DNA from: Strigamia acuminata
Lineage: Eukaryota; Arthropoda; Chilopoda; Geophilomorpha; Linotaeniidae
DNA length: 64,000 nucleotides
Assembly: GCA_949358305.1 (NCBI GenBank)
Contig: OX442324.1
Location: 744,001-808,000, forward strand
Direction of reading: 5' to 3'
Part shown: piece by piece, positions 20,411 through 32,500 of the stretch
Layout: each line of letters opens with the position of its first letter
Numbering within the stretch: position 1 is the first letter of the stretch
Notes under the pieces: generated by a model
What the model was told of the DNA's origin: nothing
The model's database searches: none
The model's input: only the letters and a program-made list of their open reading frames with translations
Position numbers and translations under genes: made by a program

Positions 20411-22311
20411 TGTGACGGTGACGACCACAACTCCCATTTAACAATGGTACCGGGAAGAGATCGCAATAAATAAACAGTGAATACAATACGAGATAAATAC
20501 AAGACAGTTTATTGTTGGTAAACAATAATATCAAGGCTAAATTATACATAGGACTAATGCCGACATTTGGCAAGTTAAATCAGCTATTAAACTATACAAA
20601 GAATTGGCCAACTGGCCCTAGAATAATATCACTACGGGTCTGGAATATGGGAGCGGTTTCCCCATCGCTCGACCTGATTATAGATGTCATCTTAAGCCGG
20701 ATGGCTGTGTCCTGGAGTCCGATACGGCTTCGCTGGTTTCCTTGGTTCGCTGTGTAAACTATCGCACGTCGATAAATCGAATGATCTGAGCATTGCGGTT
20801 GACTTTGTCTGCACCGCCACAACTTTGGGAGGATATTGGTGTAAGTAAATGTATTCATTTACTTATCAATATTCCACTTATGAATTATATTTAATTCATA
20901 TCGTTGTGAATTCTTATTTAGATATTTCGGGAATAAGTTGTCGTCAACTTATCGGTTATATTGAGTTCAATATGAGATTAAGTCTTCTGACTTGATTTTG
21001 GTCCAACTGGTTGTCGAGTTTAAGTTTTGCTGTTATAAATAAAATGAAGATTAAGCTTCCCGTCGCAACACACAATTGCCATCGATTAGAATATACGCCT
21101 TGCCATGCAGAACGGTATCAAGCGTCCCCGGCGTCGCAGCACGGTCGTCCATCGAGTGGTTGACGGTACCACGTACACAGGGGTCGATAGCTCGCGGCTC
21201 CGCACAGCAGTTTTATCTCTCGCGGTACTAATAATAGACCGACTGCTTTGGCATCGAATACCATGAGAATCAGCTTGCCAAACACTTGGTGCTACTCGTG
21301 GTTACTGTAAAACAGACTGCTTTGGCACCATCAGGTGAAGGAACCGATTCTCAACAATACCGATGCTACTCGTGGTAACGGAATACGTTCATACCGAAAA
21401 AGACAACTTGGTCCTGTCCGGAGGATACTGAATTGCACAACGGCGGGTTCTCCTTCGGCGTCGCAACCGTAAACTGTAACATTTATGCAACATAATGATC
21501 CCAGCACTTCGACTTCAATTGCCGGCGGTGGCATGATTCTGTAGAATCATGCAACGGTTCTTTGCGAATAAATCAACAAAGAACCAAAAGGTTTTTTACG
21601 TGAACAACGAATCATACTTCTTAAGTAACAATACCAAACAGAAATAATCAAACAGAGCTGCAGAATGGCCGGTTGTTTGGGTTTATATAACCTGACTGGA
21701 TTAAGGATTAATCCAGTTATCCAATTGGAACATGGGTTCCACGAATCCCTCCAATCCCGTATCACCGGAAGTGGATACGGAGGAACAATGTGCTAATTCT
21801 CACCACAACCGGAACTGGATACCCAGGACCGGAAATGGATCCACCAATCAGATCTATTGGTTGATCGATTGATCACCAAATGTCCTGTCCCGCAGAAAAT
21901 GGAAGTTACATTGTATTTAACATCACAAGACATTAATATATCTTTATATTAATGTTCACAAAGCTTCGTTTCATTCTAGTAAATATAGTTTTATATTTAT
22001 TTACATGTTTTATATTCATATCTTGAATTTGCCGCTAAATCGTAATCGCGCCATCTTGTGGCAACATTGCGCATTGACAAATGCGGTTTTAGCAGACGAC
22101 TCTTCGTGATTCGGCCGGAATCCTTTGATATCAAGTAGGAATGAGTGTTTATTCTTAATAAACGAACATCTTTGTATTTGAAACATCATAAATAACTTTA
22201 TTCCAGACATTTATCAGTTTTACACAGAATATCTTCGAGATATCATGATAATGGCGCAACAGCGCTTCTTTCTAAGAAAATAGGCATTTATAGCCATTGT
22301 AAACCGTCACA
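20411..22311 (-). repeat. 5' LTR of the LARD-like element
   Basis: 1901 bp starting TGTGACGGTGACGACC and ending AACCGTCACA on the plus strand. Every frame in it has the same translation as in the left copy, so the two LTRs are near-identical or identical. Confidence 0.9.
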
Positions 22312-24100
22312 AGTTGGTCAGACATGTTTTTTCGGCACGAGGGATCGCAGTTGACCCAAGGAAAGTACAGGCAGTGGTCAAGATGGAAACGCCAACGAAT
22401 GTGGGGGAAGTGAAGAGCCTTCTGGGCATGACTGTATTTTGTGCGCGGTTTGTGCGTAACATGGCAGATAAAACAAAGTCGTTGAGGGATTTGACAAAGA
22501 AGAGCGCCGTATTTGCATGGAAACCAGTTCATCAGGCTGCATGGGAATACGTGAAATGGGAATTGAGTAACAAGGAGATTTTGGCGTACTATGACGCAAC
22601 AGCGAAGATTCGTTTGACGATCGATGCAGGTCCACATGGTTTGGGAGCAAATTTGACCCAACTGAGAGAAGGAGAGCAGGAGCCACGTGTTGTTGCGTAC
22701 GTCAGTAGAAATGCGATATTCACAAATAGAAAAGGTAACGCTTGCGGTTGTTTGGTCGGTGGAACATTTTTATTTATATTTGTACAAGACTGTTTGTGAT
22801 TTTTACTGATCACAAACCATTAGTGAGCATTTTCAGCAACCGTAGAGCGAGGCCGTCGGCGAGGATCGAATGCTTGTGTCTCCGGATACAATAGTACAAG
22901 TTTGAGGTTCGACATACAGCAGGAGCTACGAACCCGAGCGACTATTTGTTGCGACATCCGGGGACACGATGTGGTTCGACAGAGGGCGTGGTGGAGCGTT
23001 ACGTAAATTTTGTGGTGGAAACGCGTTTACCGACAATGGTGATGAGAGATGAAGTGGTTCGAGAAATCGTGGCGGACGAGATTTTGCAGTTGTTGAGGGA
23101 GGCCTTGTATAAAGTGGGAGGAGAAGGAGAGAGGCTGTGGAAGGATCAGCGGCTAAAACCTTTTGTGATGATAAGAGATAAGATAACGTGCACAGAGGTT
23201 GGTTTGTTGTTGCGGGGTGATCAGATTTTAATCCCAAAGTCGTTGAGGACAAAGATGTGGAATTGGCCCACAGAAGACACCAGGGGATCGGGAAAACAAA
23301 GAGTTTGCTGAGGGCTCCCGGGCCTAGACAGACTAGTCGAGAGGAGAGTTGCGCAGTGTGTACGGTGCCAAGCTAGTTTGGTGGTCACGAGAAAAGAACC
23401 ATTGCAGATTACTGTGTTGCCTGAGAGACCATAGCAAAGGCTGGCGATGGATTTTCTGGGGCCATTCCCAGATGGGAGAATGTTGTTGGTGGTGGTGGAT
23501 GAATATTCACGCTTCCCATTTGTGGACGAGGTAAATTCAACGGCGGCAAGGACTGTGATACCCGTTCTGGAGAAGAGGTTTTCAGAGTTAGGCATCCCGG
23601 AATCGGTTAAGTCGGATAACGGCCCACCATTTGCGTCAGAGGAGATTCGGGTTTTTATGGATGGACTCGGAATTCGACACAGAAGAGTAACCTCGCTATG
23701 GCCGGAAGCGAATGGAGAAGTGGAAAGGTTGATGAGGACTTTAAACAGGGCAATACTTACAGCTGTAACAGAGGGGAGAGTGTGGAATAAAGAGATTCAC
23801 GAATTTTTGCTCAATTATCGCGCAACCCCGCATTCAACGACGGGTGTGGCACCGGCGAAACTCCTGTACCAGCGAGCGTTGCAGACAAGATTGCCACAGA
23901 ATTCCGTGAAAATGGATGATGAGGCGGTACGACAGCGGGATGAGAGCGGAAAGAAGAAGATGAAGTTGGAGGCAGATGGAAGGAGGAGAATGTGTTCACA
24001 TGGTTTGACAGTGGATGATCAGGTCCTAGTAAAAAGGCGAAAAACGAACAAGTTGATGACCCCGTATGACCCTGAGTTAATATGTGGAGTATATAATATA
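22312..24100 (+). pseudogene. Ty3/gypsy pol, second part (RT end, RNase H, integrase)
   Basis: Continuation of the gypsy pol interrupted at 12907. It begins LVRHVFSARGIAVDPRKVQAV, the usual end of RT with the connection domain. It continues with RNase H (IRLTIDAGPHGLGANL, then VVAYVSRN). A shift near 22735 precedes FTDHKPLVSIFSN and the RNase H end, read in another frame to about 22960. The integrase starts in broken frames around 23250-23440 and becomes one long frame at 23447: MDFLGPFPDGR, then VKSDNGPPFASEEI, then WPEANGEVERL. These three blocks carry the D, D and E of the DDE triad. The frame ends near VYNI where a TIR element is inserted at 24099. Several indels make it non-functional. 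No 3' LTR was found beyond. Confidence 0.85.
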
Positions 24101-24843
24101 CAGGGTGTTTCGTTTAAGACTCCCCACTCAATTTCCAGGAAAAGTATATGCTTTTTTAAAAAACCAAGCAGACTATTCTATAGCAAAGTACGGATGACGA
24201 ATCCAATGGTGTAATCAAATTTCATGCCAGACATGCAACAATGCACTTTTCATTTGCTAACTCGTTAACTGGTTGAGATGGAGCAAAATTTCCAATTACA
24301 AAGTTGTAGAGCACCATCAAATTAGTACTATCCAACTTATTTTAGTCACCTTAAGGTTACTGCTTTCTTAAAAAAAATCAGCAAAATAAAAATTTTTATT
24401 CTTAAAAAATAAAATAATTTAGACATTACAAAAATACAGTGGTTTTTCTTGTTTGCTTGCATAATAATGCAAATTTGAATACATTTATTGAAGAAATTCA
24501 GTACTTTTGCAGTAGAAATTTAATTTTAGCCATAATGGCTGGCTTTATTTCAGTTGATTTGTATTCATTTTAAAATAAAAAAATTTAACTTAAGATGACT
24601 AAGATTAGTTGGATAGTACTAATTTGATGGTGTTCTACAACTTTGTAATTGAAAATTTTGCTCTATCTCAACCAGTTAACGAGTTAGCAAATGAAACTTG
24701 CATTGTTGCATGTCTGACATAAAATTTGATTACACCATTGGATTCGTCATCCCTACTTTGCTGTAGGATAGTATGCTTGGTTTTTTAAAAAAGCATATAC
24801 TTATTCTGGAAATTGACTGGGAAGTCTTAAACGAAACACCCTG
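24101..24843. mobile_element. CAGGGTGTT-type TIR element (743 bp) in gypsy pol
   Basis: The left end CAGGGTGTTTCGTTTAAGAC pairs with the right end GTCTTAAACGAAACACCCTG, with TA on each side (24099-24100, 24844-24845). The arms are long, about 250 bp, and include the sub-terminal block GAGCACCATCAAATTAGTAC shared with the elements at 3.0 and 34.2 kb. No coding capacity. It has the TA preference of mariner/Tc1 elements. Confidence 0.8.
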
Positions 24844-24849
24844 TACAGT

Positions 24850-25210
24850 ATATATAATATATTTTGGAGTATACTTCGGAATATATTTTGGAGTATACTT
24901 CGGAATATATTTTGGAGTATACTTCGGAATATATTTTGGAGTATACTTCGGAATATATTTTGGAGTATACTTCGGAATATATTTTGGAGTATACTTCGGA
25001 ATATATTTTGGAGTATACTTCGGAATATATTTTGGAGTATACTTCGGAATATATTTTGGAGTATACTTCGGAATATATTTTGGAGTATACTTCGGAATAT
25101 ATTTTGGAGTATACTTCGGAATATATTTTGGAGTATACTTCGGAATATATTTTGGAGTATACTTCGGAATATATTTTGGAGTATACTTCGGAATATATTT
25201 TGGAGTATAA
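24850..25210. repeat. 24-bp satellite, ~14 near-perfect units
   Basis: The unit is GAGTATACTTCGGAATATATTTTG. Because 24 is divisible by 3, frames stay open on both strands; the YFGVYFGI and SKIYSEVY repeats are artefacts. It starts directly beside the TIR element at 24101-24843. Confidence 0.95.
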
Positions 25211-26194
25211 TATATTTTTTAATATATTTTGAAAATGTATTTCAAAATGTATTTTCCGACCATATGGGCGATGCACGTATTTATATGTTTATGTATTGAG
25301 CACATTGTTGTTTCTATTGTTTTCTATATTATTAATATCTATTTCCGCCACTAGACAGCAATTACTTTACTTGTCTGTTTTCCAAGATGGCGATCTACTC
25401 GCAACTAATTTTCTCACCATTCCTTTTTGATTTATTTGGACACATTTGTAAGTTAAATGTTATTAAATGTTTTATTTGACTTTTTTATGAGCTTAGCTCA
25501 TTATCTAGCACGTAAATAAGTGCTAGATACTCTGTCTTTTCACCGAATCGTGCAGGAAAGCACACACGGACATCGCGCGTATCAATTCAGGCGCGCATGT
25601 GCAACTTTATAAAACCGTTTCTCACACGCTTCCTATTAATTTTGCGCATTGTTTTCACTCCTCTGTTACAGGAAGCGCATCAGAAAAATCTACTTTCCAA
25701 TCGTCTGATTAATTTTTTAATTCATTTTTTTGGGATATTACACAAACCGGAAGTACCGGAAGTAGAAACATTACATACAGGTCACGTGACCGGACGTTGA
25801 AGACGGACAGACAGAGCCGTTTCATTAGACTTTCTAAACATCAGGTTTAGAAGTCTAAAAGTAATGGAAATAGTCTCTTTCCTAGATTGTAAATGTACTG
25901 GGTGGCCCACATAAAAGCGGCCCGACAATACACGGAGGCTTTTGTAAGATTGTGCTTGATTTTGTGAGATTTTGCTACATTTTTTGAGATTTTGCTAAAG
26001 TAAAGTCGTTTAGTACCAAAAAGTGTTACTGGTACCGTACCAGACCACCCGGTCCCCTCTACTGGTGACGCAGATAATCTATTGGTGACCGTCGGCCACC
26101 ATACAGAGCTGTTTCTCCCCCTCAAGAGGCATCGAGGGTTGGAGATATGCAGGGCTAGTATTGTTGATATGTTACTGTAGCTACAGTATAGGTT
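25211..26194. other. Non-coding stretch
   Basis: No gene is seen. A 9-10 bp hairpin, ATCTAGCAC...GTGCTAGAT, lies at about 25504-25531. Confidence 0.4.
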
Positions 26195-26211
26195 CCCAGG
26201 TAGCATTACTA

Positions 26212-27856
26212 CCCATGGCCAAAAGTATTAGACCACACCAGCAAATCAACACAAAATTTTATTCTTCATCTAACAACTTAGGAATGGTAAATGATAATTA
26301 CAAAAATAAAAATGCACTGGAAAGACCTGTTTTCCCTCTACAAAACAAACTAAATAAACTTATAAAAATAGCAAATTAAACCCCAAAAAAGTTGATTTAA
26401 AAAAATCTCACTCTGGTCAAAATTATTAGACCACCTTGTTCTCTGGACAAAAATATTAGACCAGACCACTTTTGTCATAGAATGATACGTAACAATGCAA
26501 TTTTTATACAAATTTCATTGCTTATCTGAATGATGTCAACAATATTCATAACTGACCATCATTTGATGACTTCATTCCACTGCCATCATGGCCAAAACCA
26601 AGGAACTCTCAGATGACCTGAAATACCGAATTATCTTACTGCACAAGGACAAAATATCCCAAAAAACCATTTCAAAACAACTTAGAATAAGTAAAACACC
26701 CATTCAATACGTAATAATAAAATTGGGATGCACAGGAACAGTTAAAAATGTGTAACAGTCTGGTCGCTCAAAATCAACTTCACGAGGTCAAGATGGTTAG
26801 CATAGAAAAATCTGTAAATAAATGAGATTTGCTTTGCTAAATGAAATGGAAAGTGAGTTGAAGAAGGCTGTAATTAATATTAGTGCTCGTATCGTACGAC
26901 GGTTGCTTATATTCCATGGGGTATAGCTCTTGCAAGGCAACGACCAAACCCTTTATAATACCATGACAGGGGAGATTGAGATTAACGTGGGTTAACAAAT
27001 GAAATGTGGACAAAGAAGGACTGGGAAATGGTTATCTTTAGGGATAAAAAGTTCAATATGGATTGGATATGGTTATAATGTTGAAAGTCTTGTTTAAAAG
27101 GCAACCTCATAAGGAAGGGTTTGGCTTTTGCCCTGCAAGAGCTATACCCCATGGAATTTAAGCAACCGTCGTACGGTGCGAGCACCAATATTAATTACAG
27201 CCTTCTTCAACTCACTTTCCATTTCATTTAGCAAAGCAAATCTCATTTATTTACAGATTTTTCTATGCTAACCATCTTGACCTCGTGAAGTTGATTTTGA
27301 GCGACCAGACTGTTACACATTTTTAACTGTTCCTGTGCATCCCAATTTTATTATTACGTATTGAATGGGTGTTTTACTTATTCTAAGTTGTTTTGAAATG
27401 GTTTTTTGGGATATTTTGTCCTTGTGCAGTAAGATAATTCGGTATTTCAGGTCATCTGAGAGTTCCTTGGTTTTGGCCATGATGGCAGTGGAATGAAGTC
27501 ATCAAATGATGGTCAGTTATGAATATTGTTGACATCATTCAGATAAGCAATGAAATTTGTATAAAAATTGCATTGTTACGTATCATTCTATGACAAAAGT
27601 GGTCTGGTCTAATATTTTTGTCCAGAGAACAAGGTGGTCTAATAATTTTGACCAGAGTGAGATTTTTTTAAATCAACTTTTTTGGGGTTTAATTTGCTAT
27701 TTTTATAAGTTTATTTAGTTTGTTTTGTAGAAGGAAAACAGGTCTTTCCAGTGCATTTTTATTTTTATAATTATCATTTACCATTCCAAAGTTATTAGGT
27801 GAAGAATAAAATTTTGTGTTGATTTGCTGGTGTGGTCTAATACTTTTGGCCATGGG
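26212..27856. mobile_element. Head-to-head palindromic Tc1 element
   Basis: The left arm from CCCATGGCCAAAAGTATTAG pairs over about 740 bp with the right arm ending CTAATACTTTTGGCCATGGG. A TA lies on each side (26210-26211 and 27857-27858). Both arms carry the same Tc1 5' end plus the start of the transposase, in opposite orientations. The spacer at about 26953-27112 continues the transposase in decayed form. Confidence 0.8.
26588..27125 (+). pseudogene. Tc1 transposase N-terminal remnant
   Basis: ATG at 26588 opens MAKTKELSDDLKYRIILLHK and then ISKQLRISKTPIQYVI, the paired-type helix-turn-helix that binds Tc1 terminal repeats. A stop soon follows TVKNV. Further on, at about 26998-27060, fragments resembling MWTKKDWEMVIFRDKKFN recall the WSKVLFSDESKFN block holding the second catalytic Asp. 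The Asp region is damaged and the C-terminal half is absent. An inverted second copy of the N-terminal part lies at about 27250-27482 on the minus strand. Confidence 0.75.
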
Positions 27857-27859
27857 TAG

Positions 27860-28250
27860 TATATATTGGCTTAACATTGGCCTAATATTGGTCAAAGTAT
27901 TGGGCCAATATTGGGATACAATATTGGCCCAATGTCGAAATGAAAGAAAACGCCAAATTGGCCCAATATTGGCCAAAGTATTGGGCCAATATTGGGATAC
28001 AATATTGGGCCAATTTGGCATTTTCTTTCATTTCGACATTGAGCCAATATTGGTTCCAAGTATTGGGCCAATATTGGCCAAAGTATTGGGGTAATATTGG
28101 GCCAATTTGGCGTTTTCTTTCATTTCGACATTGAGCCAATATTGTATCCCAATATTTGCCCAATACTGGGCCAATCTGGCGTTTTCTTTCATTTTGACAT
28201 TTATTGGGCTAATATTAGTCCAATATTAAACAGGCCAATCGTGGACCATT
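27860..28250. repeat. CCAATATTGG palindrome array, left
   Basis: Roughly 20 half- or full palindromes of CCAATATTGG with variable spacing. A longer block, GGCGTTTTCTTTCATTTCGA, recurs about three times here, and once inverted near 27931-27955. Confidence 0.85.
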
Positions 28251-28839
28251 ATTTGTAATCATTCACAGAAAATATTTAAACGTTTAGTGTTTACTAATGG
28301 CAAAAAAAAAACAGTGAAAACCTTATAAAAAATCCAATAAAACTTAATCCCATGAAAAATTTCTAATAAATTTCATAGAAATCATCAGAAAAGGTCTTGT
28401 CAAAACTTTGTAAAAGTCAAACAGTGAAGTATTCATCCACAGGTACAATATAAAAGTAAAGCAAAATCTGCAGAAGGCAGTTGTACAAACTCACATCAAT
28501 CGCGATGGTGTCCCAATCATTAGATGAATAATTAAAATGAAAAATTAAAGAATTTTTTGCAACATTTTATTTCATCTGCCTCTAGCAATGATAAACTAAT
28601 TAAGTGTTGAAGTACAAATGATAAAACATCAATGCTAAAGAAATATAACTTATTTTGGTTTGATTCCAGACATTGTTCCAGACTTTTACAAAATGATCAA
28701 AAATGTATTTTTTGGCAGAAACATTTATGTTCTCAAAATTTCAGCCTAATTTTTAGAGACAAGTGTAAAAAACACTGAGGAATTCAAAAATTTGGTCAGT
28801 TTTTAATTATTTCAATTTCTAAGTGACCATGGCCAAATT
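28251..28839. other. Non-coding centre of the outer element
   Basis: A/T-rich with no gene seen. The palindrome is absent here, so arrays flank a unique core. Confidence 0.45.
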
Positions 28840-29379
28840 GGTCAATTATTGGATTTACAATATTGGCCAATGAATGGCAACCAACGTACAGCCAATATTG
28901 GCTTACAAACGGCTAGTTAATATTGGACCAATATCAACAACCAATATTGGGCCAACATTGGCTCAGGCAAGGCAATCCAATATTGGCTTGCCAATCCTAA
29001 GCCAACATTGGTCCTATATTGGGTTCTCAATATTGGCCAATTATTGGCAACCAACATACAGCCAATATTGGCTAACAAATGGCTTAGCAATATTGGACCA
29101 ATATCGCCTACCAATATCGGGCCAACATTGGCTCAAATATGGCAAGCCAAAATTGGCTTGCGATGTCTAAGCCAATGTTAGCCCAATATTGGATTCCCAA
29201 TATTGGCCAATTATTGGCAACCAACATACAGCCAATATTGGCTAACAAATGGCTAAGCAATATTGGACCAATATCGCCTACCAATATCGGGCCAACATTG
29301 GCTCAAATATGGCAAGCCAATATTGGCATGCCAATCCTAGGCCAATATTGGTCCAATATTGGATTCACAATATTGGCCA
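28840..29379. repeat. CCAATATTGG palindrome array, right
   Basis: A higher-order repeat of about 170 bp (GCCAATATTGGCTAACAAATG and following) is seen three times, each made of CCAATATTGG words. It continues after the copia insertion at 34095-34200. Confidence 0.85.
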
Positions 29380-29542
29380 TGTTGGATAATTTAGCAGAGG
29401 TCCCAATTGGGAAAGAGTCCACACAGTCTTACATGTTTGGTTGCAACTCACAGTAACGACATGTTTAATGTAACAATAGATTTTGAGTACACAATATGCT
29501 TAATACTACACATTGTTATGTAAAGTGAATATATCTCTAACA
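29380..29542 (-). repeat. 3' LTR of copia element 1
   Basis: 163 bp, TG...CA. The minus-strand sequence before it (ATGGGCGGCTA) is the likely polypurine tract. Confidence 0.9.
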
Positions 29543-29583
29543 TAGCCGCCCATATTCATTTCCGAAAAATCAATAAACTTATT

Positions 29584-32500
29584 TTACAAATCTTCAGTAT
29601 AATCAATCAATCCCAACTTCCTACAGTCCTGCTTCAATTTCGTGTCCGGTAACGCTTTCGTCATTAAGTCTGCGTACATCTCATCCGTTGGGACAAATTC
29701 CACTCGATAGATGCCATCCTGGATATCTTGCCTAATGAACGAGACTCGGCGATTGAAATGTTTCGTTCTGCCATGGTAACCATGATCCTTGGTCAATGCA
29801 ATGGCTGGTTGATTGTCACAGTAGATGGTAACCGGTCGTTGGGCTTCTCGTATGTTCAGGTCCTCAATGAAGTTCTTGATCCACCTGACCTCTTTGCCCA
29901 GCTCGACCATGGCTGAAAACTCAGCCTCGCAAGTCGACATTCATACTAACTTTAGTTTCTTCGCCTGCCAGGTGATAACCGTCCCGTTCAACATCGTAAC
30001 GAAACCTGCAAAAGACTTTGCATCCACATCACAAGAGTTCCAGGATGCATCTGTGTATCCGATCAAATCCGCAGCACTGCCCGTATACGTCAACCGATAA
30101 TTTGCCGTCCCCATCAGGTACCTCAGGATCCTTTTTGCTGCCAACCAGTGAGCTTGCTTCGGGTCGTTTAGCCACTGCGAAAGGAAAGAAACTGCAAACG
30201 CAATGTCCGGCCGCGTGCCCTGTGCCAAATAAAGCAGGGCACCAACTAGCTCCCTATATGGCTTGTCTGCAGCTGAGGGTCCCAACGGGTAACCTGGGGC
30301 GTCCAACTTCTGTGACACATCTAACGGAGTTTTGACCGGCTTAGCCTGTAAGAGACCAAATCTAGTAATTAATTCTGCGATGTATTTCGTTTGATCCATA
30401 GTAATCTCGTTCTTGTCATTGTTTTGACTTATTCGAATCCCTAATAGGGACTTGATCTCTCCCAAGTCAATAACCTTTATCTCTTTTCTAATTTGCTCCA
30501 TTAACTGATCTAATAAGCGATCATCATTGTCCAAGGTGATTAAATCGTCCACATAAGTGGCCACAAAAATTATGGATTGTCCCATAGTGTATTTATAGAC
30601 ACACTGTTCTGTCGGGTGCTTCGTAAATCCCACGGCAAGTAAAACTTTCTCCAACTTCTCGTGCCAAGCACGTCCCGCTTGGGGTAAACCATATACCGCC
30701 TTCTCAAGTAAACATACTTGAGTTGTCCGATCGCCAAATCCTTCGGGTAGCTCCATATAGACTGTCTCCTTCAGGCGGGCATGCAAATATGCCGTTTCGA
30801 CATCATGGTGCTTGACGCGAAGTCGGCGTTTCGCTGCTAATGCCATCAGTATTCTTACCGTGGCCAACCGTACTACAGGGGAATAAGACTCATCATAATC
30901 AACCCCCTGAATGACGTTAAATCCCTGCGCGACTAATCTTGCTTTGTATCGCGTTATGCGTCCCTCCTGGTCAGTCTTTAACGAGTAGACCCAACGAGAT
31001 CCAACTACCTTCACATCCGGGGGTCTATCAACAACTTTCCAAGTCTTTTGCTCGCTATGTGACCTTAGTTCGGCTTCCATTGCCAACTTCCACGATGCTG
31101 CTTGAGGGGAAGCCAATGCTTGCTTATAATTCTTGGGAACTATAACCGGACCTGAGGTGTTGGTATCCATAACTTGAGCCACGTTGGCGTCGTCCAAAAC
31201 AGGCGGTCGATTCCGGGTTGTCCGGTGTCTCCGCCAATCTATCGTCTCATAAGGCACAGGGGGGCGCCTAATTCTCTGTGGGTACCTCCGAACTGGGCCG
31301 CATTGCGGCAATTGGGCCGCCGGGTAAATTGGGACCCGCTCTGTTGGATCCAATGAAGGTGAATGAATGACCGGAACCTCCTCGGGTAAGTCCGGTCCCA
31401 TCGGTTCATCCAATCGGCCATCGTCACGAGCCAAGGATCGGGCATTGGGCAGCAAACTCGAACCCAAAGCGTCCTCATCAAATTTGACATCTCGTGAAAC
31501 GAAATATTTTCGAGCTATTGGGTCATAAAAACTCCAACCGGGAGCACTGAATGGGTATCCAGTAAATATGGCTCTCTTGGCCCGGGGTTCCAATTTCGAA
31601 CGGTCCTGTGTTGGTATCCATGTGTAAGCAAGGCTGCCAAAAATCCTCATGTTTGCCACATTAGGTTTACGACCGGTCAATCTCTGAATTGGGGTTTCAG
31701 AGGCAAAACGTCGCATCTTGGACCTATTGGAGGCATATGCGGCAGTTTCAACCGCATCCTGCCAAAATTGAGTGGGCAGTTTAGCGTCCAATAATAAGGT
31801 CCTTGCGGCGTCCAGCAACTTCCGGTTCGCACGTTCCGCGACGCCATTTTGGGAGGGGCTGTACGGAATGGTCAGCTGATGGTGGACACCACGGCTGGTC
31901 AATAAATCTTTAAATGCAGTATTGACTAACTCAGTACCGTTGTCGGATCTCAATCGTTTTAATTTCGCCCCAAATCTCTTCTCGTAAAGTAATAAAAATT
32001 TCTTAAATTCTTCAACCGTGTCCGACTTCTTCTCCAAAAAACGAGTGAAAATCACTCGGGAGAAGTCGTCCACTATTGTAAAAATATACTTATTTCCTTT
32101 TATCGATTCATGCCTAAATGGTCCACATAAATCGACATGAAGCATTTCCATGGGGCCAGATGCCGTAATGTAGTTAGTAGATACAAAGGGGGATAGCGTC
32201 TTCTTAGCCATGATGCACTTGTCGCACAATTTCGGATCTCGGTCGACATTTAACTCCATACCCTCAATTAAGTTCCGGTACAGCATCTCTCGCAATGACT
32301 TAAATCCCAAATGCGCCAATCTGCGGTGCCATAAAATTACTGATAATTTCGCAACTTTTGTCCCGGGTTTATCCCTACCCCCGGTGGAAGACAGTCCAAT
32401 GTCCATCGGGGGAGCGGGAATTAACCGATCTTGAACTGTCCTATTCAATCGGAATAATCCCTCAGTCTGGATTGCCTCAAAAATCTTAATGCTGGTCATC

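Larger units (their letters stand above)
12908..22311 (-). mobile_element. Complete LTR element lacking gag/pol (LARD-like), 9404 bp
   Basis: Two 1901-bp direct repeats bound a 5602-bp interior, with TG...CA ends (TGTGACGG...CCGTCACA) and a 4-bp target duplication AGTT. Orientation is minus. A purine tract (reading AAGGGGGATG on the minus strand) abuts the left LTR, and a tRNA-Gln-like primer-binding site lies 2 bases inside the right LTR. The interior has none of the expected capsid, protease, reverse transcriptase or integrase motifs on either strand. Its only long frame is the 497-codon ORF at 15403-16896, in sense orientation near the 3' LTR. Such large non-autonomous elements are called LARDs and must borrow enzymes from a relative. 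The two LTRs look identical by eye, so insertion is recent. It lies inside a gypsy pol gene. Confidence 0.85.

Noticed and set aside
24773-25276. Long open frames on both strands with YFGVYFGI and SKIYSEVY repeats
   Set aside because: They follow from a 24-bp satellite whose period is a multiple of three; no gene.
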